DNA from: SIG636 sp045592105
Lineage (GTDB): Bacteria; Bacillota; Clostridia; Oscillospirales; CAG-382
NCBI GenBank assembly: GCA_045592105.1
Contig: JAZNUB010000021.1
Span: forward strand, 1 to 20,481
Direction of reading: 5' to 3'
Length of the DNA: 20,481 bases
This document shows, one piece after another, positions 8,247 through 14,128 of the stretch. Numbering within the stretch: position 1 is the stretch's first letter; every line of letters begins with the position of its first letter. The notes beneath the pieces were generated by a model, which saw nothing but the letters and a program-made list of their open reading frames with translations, did no database searches and was not told the DNA's origin. The position numbers and the translations under genes are program-made.

Positions 8247-9074
8247 TTAGAATAGAATTATGCTTGTCAGCAATTCAATAGCAATGCCTCCAATAACACT
8301 GACTAATAGGACAATAAATATATTCCATACAATGTTTTCTTTCATTTTTTCCTTTTTGATTTGCTCGCTCTCGCCATCTCCAAAAAGAAAAACTACTCTA
8401 GGGAATATCTTTTTTATAGGAATGCGCAACATAATGGAGCAGGCTATACATGTTCCAATGCCTTCTAAGTATATTTTCCAAATATTAGATTCATTTACTG
8501 GTGTGAATGTTCCCAATATTGGATTTGCGATAGTATCAGGAATACCGAAGAATTCGAAATATAATTTGTATAACAGTAACGCCATAATTAAAGTAAATAT
8601 AGTGCCGCATCTTGCAAAGATGGAATATAATTTCGGTTTGGATATGCGATTAATTTGGTACTTCAGTTCATCGTATAAGATACAAGCCAATTCTTTTTCG
8701 CCTGTGATTATAGCCGAAATACTACATATGCCCAACTGGCTTAATACATCAATGTAAAATAGATCATCCGATATTTGTTCCGTGCCTGTTATTAACTCAT
8801 CTTTTCCGATTATCATTTGTAATTCTATATCATCTGATACAAAATTAATAAAGAGTGCTTTTATTTCGCGATCAAATGAATTATCGCACTTCAATAATTC
8901 GTTAAAATCTGTAAATACGGAAAACTTACCGTTCTTATGTAAACAATTGTAATAGGTAGAATACTCTTTGAGTTTTAATTTTCCAGAAAATATTTTATCT
9001 AAATTCGAAAAGAAATCCTGTTTAATTACGATTGCTCTTGTTTTAAGAATCGTGCTTTTATAATCTTGTGCCAT
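8247..9074 (-). CDS. Unknown membrane protein (275 residues)
   Basis: No family is recognised. The first 160 residues look soluble and mixed in charge. The C-terminal part has about three hydrophobic segments (FTLIMALLLYKLYFEFFG, IYLEGIGTCIACSIML, and a long one beginning NIVWNIFIVLLVSVIGGIAI at the end). Between the last two is a basic/acidic cytosolic-like loop (FGDGESEQIKKEKMKEN). The gene starts 2 bp after the stop of the ligase 3 pseudogene and is 15 bp from the next acyltransferase, so it is an operon member. An overlapping plus-strand frame (8260-8757) exists but lacks operon context. A role such as membrane partner or transporter for the operon's product is only a guess. Confidence 0.7.
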   Translation of the reverse strand: MAQDYKSTILKTRAIVIKQDFFSNLDKIFSGKLKLKEYSTYYNCLHKNGKFSVFTDFNELLKCDNSFDREIKALFINFVSDDIELQMIIGKDELITGTEQISDDLFYIDVLSQLGICSISAIITGEKELACILYDELKYQINRISKPKLYSIFARCGTIFTLIMALLLYKLYFEFFGIPDTIANPILGTFTPVNESNIWKIYLEGIGTCIACSIMLRIPIKKIFPRVVFLFGDGESEQIKKEKMKENIVWNIFIVLLVSVIGGIAIELLTSIILF

Positions 9075-9076
9075 TA

Positions 9077-10454
9077 TTAGATATCTTGTAACCTTTCCGC
9101 TTCTTTTTCGAGTGCGCGGTAATCGACTTTGCCTGCGGGTGTCATCGGAAGAGGTTCGTTCAAAATCTCAAATCCGACGGGCATAAAGTATGACGGCAAG
9201 TCACTTTCCTCGATATGATTTATAATTTTTTCAACGAATTGCTTTTTTTCTTCGTCATATAAGCGATTCATATATCCGTGTTCCACAAAAGCAAACGGTG
9301 CTTTTCCGTCTTCGTTATCATCGACGGCAACAATTGCACAAGAAAAAACACCATCACGTTTCAATAGTACATTCTCTATTTCCGAAGGGAATACTTTGAA
9401 TCCTCTACGGATTATCATTCTCTTGATTCTGTCGACTACATATACAAAACCGTTTTCGGTTATGTATCCTATATCTCCGCTGTGTATCCATATTTTTTCG
9501 TCATCGTGCTCGCGCAGTATATGCGCGGTTTCTTCGGTTTGGTTATAATATTCGATCATACGTGTTGGTGTATGAATACATATTTCACCCAATTCACCGT
9601 ATTTAAGTTCTTTATTGGTTTCAGGATCGAATACCGCTACAATCGTATTTATCAAGGGAATGCCGTTACTACCCATTTCGTTAACGTCATTATAAGAACA
9701 TGTTGTGCAGGAGCTTGCCTCGGTCATGCTGTAACCTTTGCTTATAACAAACTTACCGTTTCCTTTAGCAATAAACTCGTTTATATCTTTCTCGAAAGTT
9801 TCTTTTGTGGGCATACCACCCATAAGTATTGCCTTGCATTTGCTGAAATCAAACTGCTTTTCTTTCAACAACGGCTCAAAATATGTAGCAATCCCCATAA
9901 CTGCTGCAGGGGAGTGTTTTTTCATTAAACCTACTATATCTTTAGGTTCGAATTTAGAAATCAAAACTGATTTCCAACCCAAAGATAGTGGGGCATGCAT
10001 TCGAATTTGTTTCATCTAAATAATTACGAAGACCTTTTGCGTTAGTTCGAGGGTCAATCATATTAGGGATTGCACCTATTCTATTAAGAGCATATATGCA
10101 ATATATAACTGCAGGAAGATTGACCGCCATTATTGGAACAATATCACCTTTGCGAACACCTATTGCCGAAAAAGCATTTGCTGTTGATTCTATCCGTTCA
10201 AATAGCTTTTTGTAACTGATTTTTGTTCCAAAATATTCTAAAGCAATATTGTCAAGATGCTCTTTATTATTCTCCCAAAGGTACTCATAAATAGTACATT
10301 CGGGAAGCTTTGCATTAATTGCTTTTTCTTTGTAATATTTCAACCAAGGTTTATCAATAGACGGATAACCCGTCATTTCGCCCTCGATTTCACCAAGTGC
10401 AACCTTGCGTAAATAAAGATCTCTTTCTGCATCGTTTTTGTATGTGTTTTGCAT
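9077..10454 (-). pseudogene. AMP-dependent ligase (ligase 3) with internal deletion
   Basis: The start at 10454 has a good ribosome binding site (AAGGAGCAACAAATATG). The N-terminus includes TGYPSIDKPWLKYY and PECTIYEYLWENNKEH. The first frame runs in family-like sequence to LDETNSN near 10005, then becomes unrelated and stops at 9954. From about 10000 a different frame continues as MHAPLSLGWKSVLISKFEP with GYSMTEAS, HSGDIGYITENGF and the C-terminal lysine of TPAGKVDYR. Aligned by eye with ligase 1, about 130 codons are missing, including the ATP phosphate-binding loop (SGTTG). The deletion also changed frame, so the gene cannot make a working ligase. It is the first gene of the operon, directly downstream of the invertible promoter segment. 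Confidence 0.85.
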
Positions 10455-10482
10455 ATTTGTTGCTCCTTTTCAATTCATATAT

Positions 10483-10507
10483 ATAACATAATTGCGATTA
10501 TGTTGTA
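10483..10507 (+). repeat. Left inverted repeat of the invertible segment
   Basis: Twenty-five bases here are the exact reverse complement of 10715-10739. The core has 7-bp arms AACATAA (10485-10491) and TTATGTT (10498-10504) around TTGCGA. This is the arm-spacer-arm layout expected of a tyrosine recombinase crossover site; the asymmetric 6-bp centre would give it direction. It lies 29 bp upstream of the ligase 3 start codon. Confidence 0.88.
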
Positions 10508-10567
10508 TTTGCCTTTTAAATAACGCCTGAATACATATATCAAAAAAACAAAAAAGACATAACAATA

Positions 10568-10601
10568 AAGCCCTTAAAAGAAAAAATCAAAATAAGGGCT
10601 T
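10568..10601 (-). terminator. Hairpin inside the invertible segment
   Basis: AAGCCCTTA (10568-10576) and TAAGGGCTT (10593-10601) form a perfect 9-bp stem with a 16-nt loop; outer bases CATAAC and GTTATG can extend the pairing after a small internal loop. On the minus strand the sequence beyond is T-rich but interrupted. It may stop transcripts leaving the recombinase gene from entering the operon in the OFF state. Intrinsic terminator activity is uncertain. Confidence 0.5.
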
Positions 10602-10651
10602 GAATCGTTATGCCTATTTAATTGAGAATACTGTTTTTTACGACAAAATTA

Positions 10652-10680
10652 TTGAAAAATTATTAAAACAATGGTATAAT
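10652..10680 (+). promoter_or_regulatory. Strong sigma-A promoter within the switch
   Basis: TTGAAA (10652-10657), a 17-bp spacer, and TATAAT (10675-10680) with an extended -10 TG (10672-10673) are close to consensus. AT-rich DNA upstream could act as an UP element. As oriented it reads rightward, towards and antisense to the recombinase gene; inverted, it would drive the ligase/acyltransferase operon. Confidence 0.85.
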
Positions 10681-10690
10681 AGAAGAGTAT

Positions 10691-10702
10691 AAATGTACAT
10701 TT
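10691..10702. promoter_or_regulatory. 12-bp perfect palindrome at the transcription start
   Basis: AAATGTACATTT is perfectly symmetrical and sits 11 bp after the -10 box, at or just after the expected start site. The position suits a repressor operator, and because it lies within the invertible segment it moves with the promoter. No binding protein is known. Confidence 0.4.
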
Positions 10703-10714
10703 TGAATTTGAATC

Positions 10715-10739
10715 TACAACATAATCGCAATTATGTTAT
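10715..10739 (-). repeat. Right inverted repeat of the invertible segment
   Basis: This is the exact 25-bp reverse complement of 10483-10507, with core AACATAA, TCGCAA, TTATGTT. It ends one base before the recombinase stop codon (10743-10741), so enzyme gene and target site are physically joined. Confidence 0.88.
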
Positions 10740-10740
10740 T

Positions 10741-11580
10741 TTAGATTATCAATCGCATATTTTCCATCTTGCGTTTATGTTCTGCACCAGTGGTAATGAT
10801 ATAAATGCGTGTGGTATTTATACTTGTGTGTCCGAGAATGTCGGCAAGCTTGGCAATATCTTTTTCGATACCGTAGAATGTACGCGCGAACAGATGGCGG
10901 AGATTATGAGGGAACACCTTATCAGGAGATACCCCTGCCTGCTCGCATAATGCTTTCATCTCACGCCAGATATTGCATCGGCTCATAGGTTTACCGGATT
11001 TTGTGATAAAGATGCACCCGCTAGTGATACTCTTTGATTTAATATAATTTAATAACTTCTTCTGTAGCTCCCGAACGATAAACACCGTTCGGGTTTTATT
11101 TTTGCAAGACACAACCGCTTCACCCTTGCGCACTGCCTCAACGGTTATAAACTGCAATTCGCTGACACGAATGCCCGTTCCGCAAATTGTCTGTAGTATT
11201 AGATTCAATCTATCGTTGCCCTCTGCCTTTGCAGCGTTCACAAGACGAACATACTCTGCTTTTGTCAGTTCTTTTTCTTCGGAACAAAACGCTTTCTTCT
11301 GCACCTTAAACTGTTTGATATAGCAATCCACCCAACCCATAAATCGCAGAAAAGCATTTACCGCCGCAATCATAGAATTGGCACTTGTAACCTCGTAGTT
11401 CTGGGCAAGCAAAGCCTTGAACTCCATAACTACTGCTTTGCTGATTTCTCTTGTTTCTGCGAACATTGTAAGCAAACGCACATCACGAAGATACTTTTCA
11501 ATGGTATTGTTGCTCTTCTCATCCGAACGAAGATAGCTTTCAAAATCTCCAATCATTGGATTTGTTATAATTCTATCCAT
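10741..11580 (-). CDS. Tyrosine recombinase (XerC/D-like), probable invertase of the adjacent switch
   Basis: This 279-residue phage-integrase-family recombinase breaks and rejoins DNA through a 3'-phosphotyrosine. The N-terminal SAM-like core-binding domain covers roughly residues 8-90. The catalytic residues are visible: Arg138 in GTGIRVSEL, Lys about 162, His225 and Arg228 in HNLRH, His251 in LGHTS, and Tyr260 in TTRIY. The set is complete, so the enzyme should be active. AGGAGG lies 9 nt before the ATG at 11580. Its 3' end touches a perfect inverted repeat that bounds a promoter, which suggests a simple DNA invertase. It could instead belong to an integrative element (tRNA-Gln lies 378 bp away), but no matching att repeat was seen. 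Confidence 0.92.
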   Translation of the reverse strand: MDRIITNPMIGDFESYLRSDEKSNNTIEKYLRDVRLLTMFAETREISKAVVMEFKALLAQNYEVTSANSMIAAVNAFLRFMGWVDCYIKQFKVQKKAFCSEEKELTKAEYVRLVNAAKAEGNDRLNLILQTICGTGIRVSELQFITVEAVRKGEAVVSCKNKTRTVFIVRELQKKLLNYIKSKSITSGCIFITKSGKPMSRCNIWREMKALCEQAGVSPDKVFPHNLRHLFARTFYGIEKDIAKLADILGHTSINTTRIYIITTGAEHKRKMENMRLII

Positions 11581-11806
11581 TTGATATTACCTCCTATTGC
11601 GTATTTCATTTTACAATATTTTTTGTATGTTCACTACATTCCATTTGAACACACTTCGACATTGCAAAAGGTAATATAATTACGGATATTATTTTGGCAA
11701 GTTAATCGCAAAACCTGGTATTTAAGCCAATCGTTTCAAGGCTGCAAGATCGAAGATTATAATGGGGAGACCGGTTTGCAACCTTAAGATTGCGATCATA
11801 TGAAAA

Positions 11807-11843
11807 AAGAGCCAACTAAAGCATAGTGCTCCGATTGACTCTT
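11807..11843 (-). terminator. Intrinsic terminator, leftward
   Basis: A 17-bp stem (11807-11823 with 11827-11843, one mismatch and several G-U pairs) has a 3-nt loop. On the minus strand it is followed by a run of six T (11803-11808). It is the second terminator behind the tRNA gene, with no gene in between, so it may back up the first or be left from a lost gene. Confidence 0.75.
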
Positions 11844-11907
11844 TATTGGACGTAGAGCGGTTATTTTGTTTTAAAAATCAATCATTATCATTTATCAAAG
11901 CATAACT

Positions 11908-11951
11908 AAAAATCCGAACCCATCGCCTATCGGCTGGAGGTTCGGATTTTT
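11908..11951 (-). terminator. Bidirectional terminator after tRNA-Gln
   Basis: AAAAATCCGAACC (11908-11920) and GGTTCGGATTTTT (11939-11951) form a perfect 13-bp stem with T runs at either end depending on strand. It starts 6 bp after the tRNA 3' end and would also stop rightward antisense RNA from the switch promoter. Confidence 0.85.
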
Positions 11952-11957
11952 ACATCT

Positions 11958-12033
11958 TGGCAGGGATAGCTGGGTTCGAACCAGCGAAATGACGGAGTCA
12001 AAGTCCGTTGCCTTACCGCTTGGCTATATCCCT
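11958..12033 (-). tRNA. tRNA-Gln (anticodon UUG)
   Basis: The 76-nt cloverleaf folds cleanly on the minus strand. The acceptor pair is AGGGATA with TATCCCT, followed by G and an encoded CCA. The D-arm is AGCCAAGCGGTAAGGC. The anticodon stem ACGGA/TCCGT has loop CTTTGAC with anticodon TTG, and the T-arm is GCTGG-TTCGAAC-CCAGC. It reads CAA (and by wobble CAG) codons. A perfect-consensus promoter lies 21 bp upstream and a terminator follows directly. tRNA genes are common integration targets, and here the AT-rich recombinase-bearing region lies on its 3' side. Confidence 0.95.
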
Positions 12034-12053
12034 ATATTTAATGTCCGCTTTGT

Positions 12054-12082
12054 ATTATAACCGCTTTGAAGCCAAATGTCAA
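12054..12082 (-). promoter_or_regulatory. Consensus sigma-A promoter of tRNA-Gln
   Basis: TTGACA (12077-12082) and TATAAT (12054-12059) are perfect consensus boxes with 17-bp spacing. The predicted start falls about 14 bp upstream of the mature tRNA 5' end. Confidence 0.93.
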
Positions 12083-12229
12083 GAAGTATTTGTTATATTG
12101 ACAAAGCTTTCGTGTTTTGGTACAATCTATTGTATCGTGTATATGCTTTTTTATGCACGTTTTTGCAAGAAATGCGGGCGTTATAGGCAGCTTTCAAGCT
12201 TACAAAATGCACTAAAACGCCCACAGCTA
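12083..12229. other. Intergenic DNA between divergent promoters
   Basis: This stretch separates the leftward tRNA-Gln promoter from the rightward rpe promoter. I see no coding frame or strong repeat in it; the short frames on either strand have no ribosome binding sites. Confidence 0.5.
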
Positions 12230-12258
12230 TTGACACAAAGCGCGTTTTGATATAGTAT
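12230..12258 (+). promoter_or_regulatory. Probable promoter of the rpe-cyclophilin operon
   Basis: TTGACA (12230-12235), 17 bp, then TAGTAT (12253-12258). It would give a leader of roughly 140 nt before rpe. Confidence 0.65.
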
Positions 12259-12268
12259 ATTAAGAGCG

Positions 12269-12330
12269 CACCACCCCTTTGCAAAAGGCTTATGTCCTTT
12301 GTATTAAACGTCCATGGCAAAGCGGTGGCG
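12269..12330 (+). other. Possible long stem in the rpe leader
   Basis: Bases 12269-12282 can pair with 12317-12330 at 12 of 14 positions, enclosing about 34 nt. It lies fully inside the predicted untranslated leader. It may be a structured leader, but no known riboswitch was recognised and no T run follows. Confidence 0.3.
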
Positions 12331-12406
12331 GCGAATTGTACAATACATTTTATGTTGCAAGGTGCTTTAAGTGTTTGCAACGAAACAGAGGGTAGAGGTA
12401 TAAAAT

Positions 12407-13072
12407 ATGGAAAACAAGCCGCTTTTGCTTGCGCCTTCACTTTTGGCGTGTGATTTTGCACGGATAGGCGAAAAGATAAAAATATTGGAGGGTGCAGGTG
12501 TGCCTTGGCTGCATCTTGACGTTATGGACGGTGCGTTTGTGCCTAACATCTCGTTTGGTCAGCCGCTTATAAAAAGCATCCGTAAGGACACGGATATGTT
12601 CTTCGATGCACACCTTATGATAAACGAGCCAAGCAGATACATAAAGGATTTTGCCGCCGCAGGGGCGGACCTTATATGCATACACATAGAGGCAACGGAA
12701 AACGCTAAGGCGGATTTGGAGGCAATAAAGGCGCTTGGCGTTAAATGCGGGATAGCGATAAAGCCAAAGACCCCCGTTTCGGCAATAGAGCCGTATCTGC
12801 CGCTTTTGGACCTTGCGCTGGTTATGAGCGTAGAGCCCGGATTTGGCGGGCAAAAGTTTATGCCCGATATGGTGGAGAAGATTAGCACTCTTAAAGCTTT
12901 GCGTGAGGAAAAGGGCTTGGATTATCATATAGAGGTGGACGGTGGCATAGGCCCCGACAATGCAAGGCTTGTATATGAAGCAGGCGCAAACGTTTTGGTT
13001 GCAGGCAGCTCTGTTCTGGGCAAGGCGGATATCGCCGCCGCGGCTGAAGCTATATACAACAGTATTAAATAA
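12407..13072 (+). CDS. rpe: Ribulose-phosphate 3-epimerase
   Basis: This cytosolic TIM-barrel enzyme interconverts D-ribulose 5-phosphate and D-xylulose 5-phosphate in the pentose phosphate pathway. At 221 residues it is full length for the family. Visible signatures are APSLLACDF (9-17), the metal-site block WLHLDVMDGAFVPNISFG with His36 and Asp38, FDAHLMI with His69, VEPGFGGQKF, and the second catalytic Asp in EVDGGIG. The C-terminal phosphate-binding VLVAGSSVLG is also present. The ATG at 12407 has an AGAGG site upstream. The cyclophilin gene follows after 14 bp, so the two are probably co-transcribed. Confidence 0.96.
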   Translation: MENKPLLLAPSLLACDFARIGEKIKILEGAGVPWLHLDVMDGAFVPNISFGQPLIKSIRKDTDMFFDAHLMINEPSRYIKDFAAAGADLICIHIEATENAKADLEAIKALGVKCGIAIKPKTPVSAIEPYLPLLDLALVMSVEPGFGGQKFMPDMVEKISTLKALREEKGLDYHIEVDGGIGPDNARLVYEAGANVLVAGSSVLGKADIAAAAEAIYNSIK

Positions 13073-13086
13073 AAAAGGAGTATAAC

Positions 13087-13857
13087 ATGGCAAACAAAGA
13101 ATCCACACACAAGCAAATGATAGAGGAGCGCCGCCGTCGCCGTGCAGAGGCGGAGCAAAAGGCAAAGGCTCAAAAGAAGAAGCAAACTATCGGCATAGTA
13201 GCAGGCGTATTAGGCACCGTTGTTTTGCTTGGGCTTATTATCTTGCTTATAATGAGGCCTTGGGCGGACAATGTTTTCACCACAGCAGGCGATGGGGACG
13301 GCCCCGATATCACCTCCACAACCGATTTTGGTGCAGATTGGGAGTTTAAGCACGATATGAAGGTTAAGCACCACGTTGAAATCAAGGTTAAGGACCAAGG
13401 CGTTATTAAGGTTGAGCTTGACCCCACCTACGCACCTATAACCGTTGATAACTTCCTTAATCTCGCTGAAAGCGGATTTTACGATGGGCTTACCTTCCAT
13501 CGCATTATAAAGGGCTTTATGATACAGGGGGGTGACCCCAATCACGACGGTACGGGCGGCAGCAAAACCAACATTAAGGGTGAATTTTCCGCTAACGGTG
13601 TTGAAAACCCGCTTTCGCACAAACGCGGTGTTATATCCATGGCAAGAAGCAGTGCTAAAAACAGCGCAAGCAGCCAGTTCTTTATTATGCACGAGGATGA
13701 CACCCGCTTAGACGGGCAGTACGCCGCTTTCGGTATCGTAACCGAGGGTATGGATATTGTGGACGCTATTGCTGAAAACGCAGCTCCTACCGACGGCAAC
13801 GGCACCATTCCTTATAAAATGCAACCTGTTATAGAGAAAGTAACCGTAATAGATTAA
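13087..13857 (+). CDS. Membrane-anchored cyclophilin-type peptidyl-prolyl isomerase
   Basis: This 256-residue protein has a very basic N-terminus (RRRRR and a Lys-rich stretch, residues 15-32), one transmembrane segment (about 35-56), a linker, and a cyclophilin domain from about 95 to the end. The active-site block is FHRIIKGFMIQGGDP with Arg139 of FHR and Gln147, followed by GVISMAR, SQFFIMH and LDGQYAAFG. The enzyme catalyses cis-trans isomerisation of prolyl bonds. The positive N-terminus before the anchor predicts N-in topology with the catalytic domain outside the membrane, suggesting a folding helper for secreted proteins. AAAGGAG lies 9 nt before the ATG. A strong terminator follows immediately. 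Confidence 0.93.
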   Translation: MANKESTHKQMIEERRRRRAEAEQKAKAQKKKQTIGIVAGVLGTVVLLGLIILLIMRPWADNVFTTAGDGDGPDITSTTDFGADWEFKHDMKVKHHVEIKVKDQGVIKVELDPTYAPITVDNFLNLAESGFYDGLTFHRIIKGFMIQGGDPNHDGTGGSKTNIKGEFSANGVENPLSHKRGVISMARSSAKNSASSQFFIMHEDDTRLDGQYAAFGIVTEGMDIVDAIAENAAPTDGNGTIPYKMQPVIEKVTVID

Positions 13858-13863
13858 TATACC

Positions 13864-13905
13864 AGGGGCTGTTTCAAATCGTTTGATTTGAAACAGCCCC
13901 TTTTA
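13864..13905 (+). terminator. Strong intrinsic terminator after the cyclophilin gene
   Basis: A perfect 17-bp stem (13864-13880 with 13885-13901) with a GTTT loop is followed by TTTT. The arm sequence GGGGCTGTTTCAAATC resembles the arms of hairpins near 20300-20360, so it may be one copy of a dispersed repeat family used as terminators. Confidence 0.9.
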
Positions 13906-13948
13906 GGTTTTATAGAAATACAAACGCTAAATATGCCCCTTGCATTTC

Positions 13949-14043
13949 GGTCGACACATGAATCGACCCTACACACCGTAACGAGGTTTAGTTTTAATAG
14001 GAAGCGTAACACCTAAATTGTAGGGGGCATTCACGAATGACCC
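13949..14043. repeat. Palindromic intergenic repeat element
   Basis: Two small hairpins, GGTCGA...TCGACC (13949-13968) and GGGGCATTC..GAATGACCC (14024-14043), carry oppositely oriented TGTAGGG motifs (13967-13973 reverse, 14019-14025 forward). This resembles the REP-like intergenic repeats common in gut Clostridia. It lies between the convergent cyclophilin and spoIIIA transcripts and could influence their 3' ends. Confidence 0.5.
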
Positions 14044-14128
14044 GCTACGCTGCCTCTAAAGCCAAACGCCACATTTAACCGCAAGGCTTCGGGTGAACTT
14101 AAACCCGCCCTAAAGCACCCCTTACCGT

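Larger units (their letters stand above)
10508..10714. promoter_or_regulatory. Invertible promoter segment (phase-variation switch), OFF orientation
   Basis: The 207 bp between perfect inverted repeats contain no gene but do hold one strong promoter (10652-10680, rightward), a palindrome (10691-10702) and a hairpin (10568-10601). In this orientation the promoter reads away from the operon and into the recombinase gene as antisense. After inversion, position x maps to 21222-x: the -10 box would be at 10542-10547 and the transcript would start near 10535, reading left about 80 nt to the start codon at 10454. The tyrosine recombinase gene beside it is the obvious candidate enzyme. Promoter inversion by tyrosine recombinases is established in other systems such as E. 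coli fimS and Clostridioides difficile switches; its use here is inferred. Confidence 0.82.
11581..11957. other. Gene-free stretch between recombinase and tRNA-Gln
   Basis: No credible coding frame is visible. The ribosome binding site of the recombinase is at the left edge; no clear promoter was found for it (only a weak TAAAAT -10-like box about 30 bp upstream of the start). Two short sequences, AATCGCAA (11704-11711) and ATTGCGAT (11789-11796), resemble the centre of the inversion sites in opposite orientation. Two hairpin terminators occupy the right half. The rest shows nothing I can interpret. Confidence 0.5.

Noticed and set aside
8260..8757. Plus-strand frame of 165 codons opposite the unknown membrane protein
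   Set aside because: It runs against the operon, lacks a ribosome binding site and promoter, and mirrors the hydrophobic segments of the minus-strand gene.
10693..10950. Plus-strand frame of 85 codons beginning just after the switch promoter
   Set aside because: It is almost wholly antisense to the recombinase catalytic region, lacks a proper ribosome binding site, and would be nearly leaderless.
11958..12033. att site pair for an integrated element at tRNA-Gln
   Set aside because: No second copy of the tRNA 3' end was seen in the window, so integration at this tRNA is not supported here.
12269..12330. Known riboswitch in the rpe leader
   Set aside because: Only a simple long stem is visible, without conserved riboswitch motifs or a following terminator.
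12437..13165. Minus-strand frame of 242 codons across rpe
   Set aside because: It is a shadow of rpe, which has full family motifs on the plus strand.
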